Source: K189A clade bacterium
Lineage (GTDB): Bacteria > Pseudomonadota > Gammaproteobacteria > Pseudomonadales > Azotimanducaceae
NCBI GenBank assembly: GCA_007571095.1
Contig: RKSB01000052.1
Span: 1 to 6,804, forward strand
Reading direction: 5' to 3'
DNA: 6,804 bases
Shown here: positions 4,943 to 6,804 of the stretch, piece by piece
How positions within the stretch are numbered: position 1 is the first letter of the stretch
Layout of the letters: every line of letters starts with the position of its first letter
Notes under the pieces: generated by a model
What the model was told of the DNA's origin: nothing
Databases searched by the model: none
The model's input: the letters and a program-made list of their open reading frames with translations, nothing else
Position numbers and translations under genes: made by a program

Positions 4943-5982
4943 CGACTGCCGACTCTTTAATCGCTGACACCCTGGACAGAATCCTGACGGCTCATGTTGA
5001 CAGGACTCAGCTCGATGCAGTGGCTGATGGACGCTGGCCGACCGAGCTTTGGAACGCACTGGCGGAGACTGGCCTGGCGTTTGCCACTCATCATGAGGAT
5101 TTGCCTCTGGAAGATGCCTATGCATCACTGACGATGGTTGGCCGGCATGCCGCACCTGTACCCCTGGCTGAAACCCTGGTAGCCGGAGAGTTGCTACGCC
5201 GGGCAGGCATGGAGATGGAGCCTCTGCCTTTTGGCCTGGCCTTTATCGACGAGAGCGCAATGCCTCAACAGGCGGACACTTTTACCGGCGTGTTGCAAGA
5301 CATAGCCTTTGGTCGGCATCTTCAGCGGCTGATTCTGGTCGCTTCCGACGGTCGTCACTGGCTCCTCAGCGAGGTGGATAAAGCGACCGTGGAAGGGTGC
5401 ATCAACATCGCCGGTGAACCGAGAGACAGGCTCGTATTCTCCCAGCCGGTCAAAGCCTTGCCCCTGAGCGGCCAGTCGACCGCCAGAACTTTTATGCTGG
5501 CCGCGTTGACTCGCGTGCTGATGATGGCCGGAGCCATCGAGTCGGTGCTTCGCATGAGTGTGCAGTACGCACTGGAGCGAGTGCAGTTTGGACGGCCTAT
5601 CGCCCGCTTTCAGGCCATTCAGCAGCAGTTGGCGGCCAGTGCCGGCGAGGTGGTGGCAGCGTTACAGGCAGCACAGACCGCCCGGCTTGCCGTGAACTCT
5701 TCCCTGCTGCCTACAGAGATTGCCATCGCCAAGGCCAGAGTGGGCGAGGCGGCGGGCATCGTCAGCGAAATCGGCCATCAGGTTCACGGTGCCATCGGCT
5801 TCACCTATGAACACATGCTGCATTATCGAGTCAGACGGCTTTGGGCCTGGCGCGACGAACTGGGTCATGAAGCACAATGGCAACGTCTGCTCGGTCGTTT
5901 CGTGGTTGCCAAAGGGGCAGACTCGCTGTGGCAGTTCATTACCTCTCCGGAACCGATTGACCTTGAAGACCTTCACCCATGA
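4939..5982 (+). CDS. Acyl-CoA dehydrogenase-like partner subunit with FAD-binding C-domain
   Basis: A 347-residue ACAD paralogue of the gene before it. The C-terminal domain is well kept: RVQFGRPIARFQAIQQQLA (214-232), the Arg and Gln motif that contacts FAD across the subunit interface, and QVHGAIGFTYEHMLHY (281-296) followed by RVRRLWAWRD. The N-terminal and middle parts have drifted. There is no SEP-x-SGSD substrate and flavin motif, and 100-180 reads as a degenerate beta domain. No Glu corresponds to E248 of the first subunit or to the YEGT base, since the chain ends differently (EPIDLEDLHP). It is therefore probably not active alone. This matches the alpha2beta2 ACADs known from mycobacterial sterol degradation (FadE28-FadE29, FadE26-FadE27), encoded by adjacent genes. 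The start ATG is inside the stop region of the first ACAD (ATGA), which suggests translational coupling and equal subunit amounts. Its own stop overlaps the glnS start in the same way. Confidence 0.87.
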   Translation: MTTADSLIADTLDRILTAHVDRTQLDAVADGRWPTELWNALAETGLAFATHHEDLPLEDAYASLTMVGRHAAPVPLAETLVAGELLRRAGMEMEPLPFGLAFIDESAMPQQADTFTGVLQDIAFGRHLQRLILVASDGRHWLLSEVDKATVEGCINIAGEPRDRLVFSQPVKALPLSGQSTARTFMLAALTRVLMMAGAIESVLRMSVQYALERVQFGRPIARFQAIQQQLAASAGEVVAALQAAQTARLAVNSSLLPTEIAIAKARVGEAAGIVSEIGHQVHGAIGFTYEHMLHYRVRRLWAWRDELGHEAQWQRLLGRFVVAKGADSLWQFITSPEPIDLEDLHP

Positions 5983-6804
5983 GCAAGGCAGACGAAGAAG
6001 TACTCATTCTTGATTTCATTCGTAAAGAGGTGACCAGAGACCTGGAAGCCGGCCGCTATCAGCAGGTGACGACCCGTTTTCCGCCGGAACCCAATGGTTA
6101 TCTGCACATAGGCCATGCCAAGGCCATTCAGTTGAGTTTCAGGATTGCCGAGCAGTTTGGCGGCAAGTGCTGGTTGCGAATGGACGATACCAATCCGGCC
6201 AGAGAGGATCAGATTTATGTGCAGGCGATTCAGGAAGACGTTCGATGGCTGGGTTTTGACTGGGAGGATCGCCTGAGTTTTGCTTCCGACTACTTTGAAA
6301 GGCTTTACTCGGCTGCTGAAACCCTGATTGACAAGGGTCTGGCTTATGTTGACAGCCAGAATTCCGAGACCATTCGAAGCCAGCGAGGCACACTGACAAG
6401 AGGCGGCGAGAACAGCCCCTGCCGAAGCCTTTCCGTGGCCGAAAATCGCGCGCTTTTTCAGGCCATGAGAGCGGGAGACTTTGGCGATGGCGAAAAGGTT
6501 CTGCGGGCCAAAATCGACATGCAGCACAGCAATCTGAGCATGCGAGACCCGGTGCTCTATCGCATTCGGCACTCAGTACATCACCGGACGGGCGACCAAT
6601 GGTGCATCTATCCTCTATACGATTATGCACACTCCCTGTCGGATGCCTTTGAACAGATTACGCACAGCCTTTGCTCGCTTGAGTTTGCCAACAACCGAGT
6701 CCTCTATGACTGGCTGCTGGAGGCCACCGAAATGACCTGGCGTCCCCGTCAGATAGAGTTTTCCAGGCTGGAGATGGAACACACCGCACTCAGCAAACGC
6801 AAGC
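5979..6804 (+). CDS. glnS: Glutaminyl-tRNA synthetase, N-terminal half (runs off window)
   Basis: The first 275 codons of GlnRS, a class I synthetase that charges tRNA-Gln with glutamine in the cytosol; the E. coli protein has about 550 residues. The protein begins MSKADEEVLILDFIRKEV. It shows PPEPNGYLHIGHAK (35-48) with the HIGH motif at 43-46, DDTNP, and GTLTRGGENSP. MRDPVLYRIRHSVHH and WCIYPLYDYAHSLSDAFE follow, then ITHSLCSLEF, whose Cys232 corresponds to the Cys that favours Gln over Glu in E. coli GlnRS. The second ATP motif appears as LSKRK at the very end, where E. coli has MSKRK. The start ATG overlaps the ACAD stop (ATGA), and the N-terminus lines up with E. coli within a few residues. 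No promoter was found in the last 100 bases of the ACAD gene, so it may depend on read-through from the ACAD operon or on a distant internal promoter. Seven of 26 Arg codons are CGA. Confidence 0.97.
   Translation, partial: MSKADEEVLILDFIRKEVTRDLEAGRYQQVTTRFPPEPNGYLHIGHAKAIQLSFRIAEQFGGKCWLRMDDTNPAREDQIYVQAIQEDVRWLGFDWEDRLSFASDYFERLYSAAETLIDKGLAYVDSQNSETIRSQRGTLTRGGENSPCRSLSVAENRALFQAMRAGDFGDGEKVLRAKIDMQHSNLSMRDPVLYRIRHSVHHRTGDQWCIYPLYDYAHSLSDAFEQITHSLCSLEFANNRVLYDWLLEATEMTWRPRQIEFSRLEMEHTALSKRK

Noticed and set aside
5957..5985. TTGACC at 5957-5962 as the -35 of a glnS promoter
   Set aside because: No -10-like hexamer occurs at 16-18 bases spacing, and the resulting start would fall inside the glnS coding region.
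224..6430. Recurring word CGAAGCC at several places (near 224, 2878, 4921, 6422)
   Set aside because: Copies are in different frames and settings with no flanking similarity. This is explained by codon habits and composition, not by an uptake signal or repeat family that I can support.
1..6804. CRISPR array, tRNA, rRNA, insertion sequence or phage element
   Set aside because: No regular spaced repeats, cloverleaf-like segments, transposase motifs or terminal inverted repeats were seen on either strand.

Overview
The window reads as a chromosomal stretch of a gammaproteobacterium-like bacterium. The pointers are a GlnS-type glutaminyl-tRNA synthetase close to the E. coli protein, an NnrU-family membrane protein, YjbQ, and a set of acyl-CoA metabolism genes. 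By eye the base composition is moderately GC-rich. No taxon can be named from the sequence alone. Arginine is encoded unusually often by CGA, AGA and AGG, including in glnS, so this looks like a property of the host and not of a transferred island. I see no tRNA or rRNA gene, insertion sequence, phage gene or CRISPR array.

Layout: (1) positions 1-150 hold the 3' end of an unrecognised gene. (2) After about 120 bases comes an NnrU-family multipass membrane protein (273-980), followed at 42 bases by a crotonase-fold enzyme (1023-1835). (3) A 172-base gap carries a 16-base inverted repeat and a doubtful Arg-rich small ORF. It precedes an SDR dehydrogenase of the MFE-2/HSD17B4 (3R)-hydroxyacyl-CoA type (2008-2871), then a small hairpin and yjbQ (2920-3336). 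(4) A 149-codon gene of unknown function lies on the minus strand (3333-3782). It overlaps the yjbQ stop tail to tail by 4 bases and stands head to head with the next operon, 26 bases away. (5) Two acyl-CoA dehydrogenase genes (3809-4942 and 4939-5982) and glnS (5979 to the window end) form a tight unit in which each start overlaps the previous stop by ATGA.

How the genes fit together: the crotonase, the SDR and the paired ACADs could supply desaturation, hydration or isomerisation, and 3-hydroxyacyl-CoA oxidation of an acyl-CoA. No thiolase, CoA ligase or MaoC hydratase is in view, so the substrate is open. The two ACAD subunits have complementary motif losses, as in the heteromeric alpha2beta2 ACADs of bacterial sterol catabolism, which makes branched, cyclic or steroid-like acyl-CoAs a reasonable but unproven guess.

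The points most worth a second look are the apparently split ACAD active site coupled to a housekeeping aminoacyl-tRNA synthetase, the crotonase with Q/E/D in place of the hydratase E/E pair, the unrecognised minus-strand gene, and the CGA-rich arginine usage. I see no clear evidence of a wholly new system.
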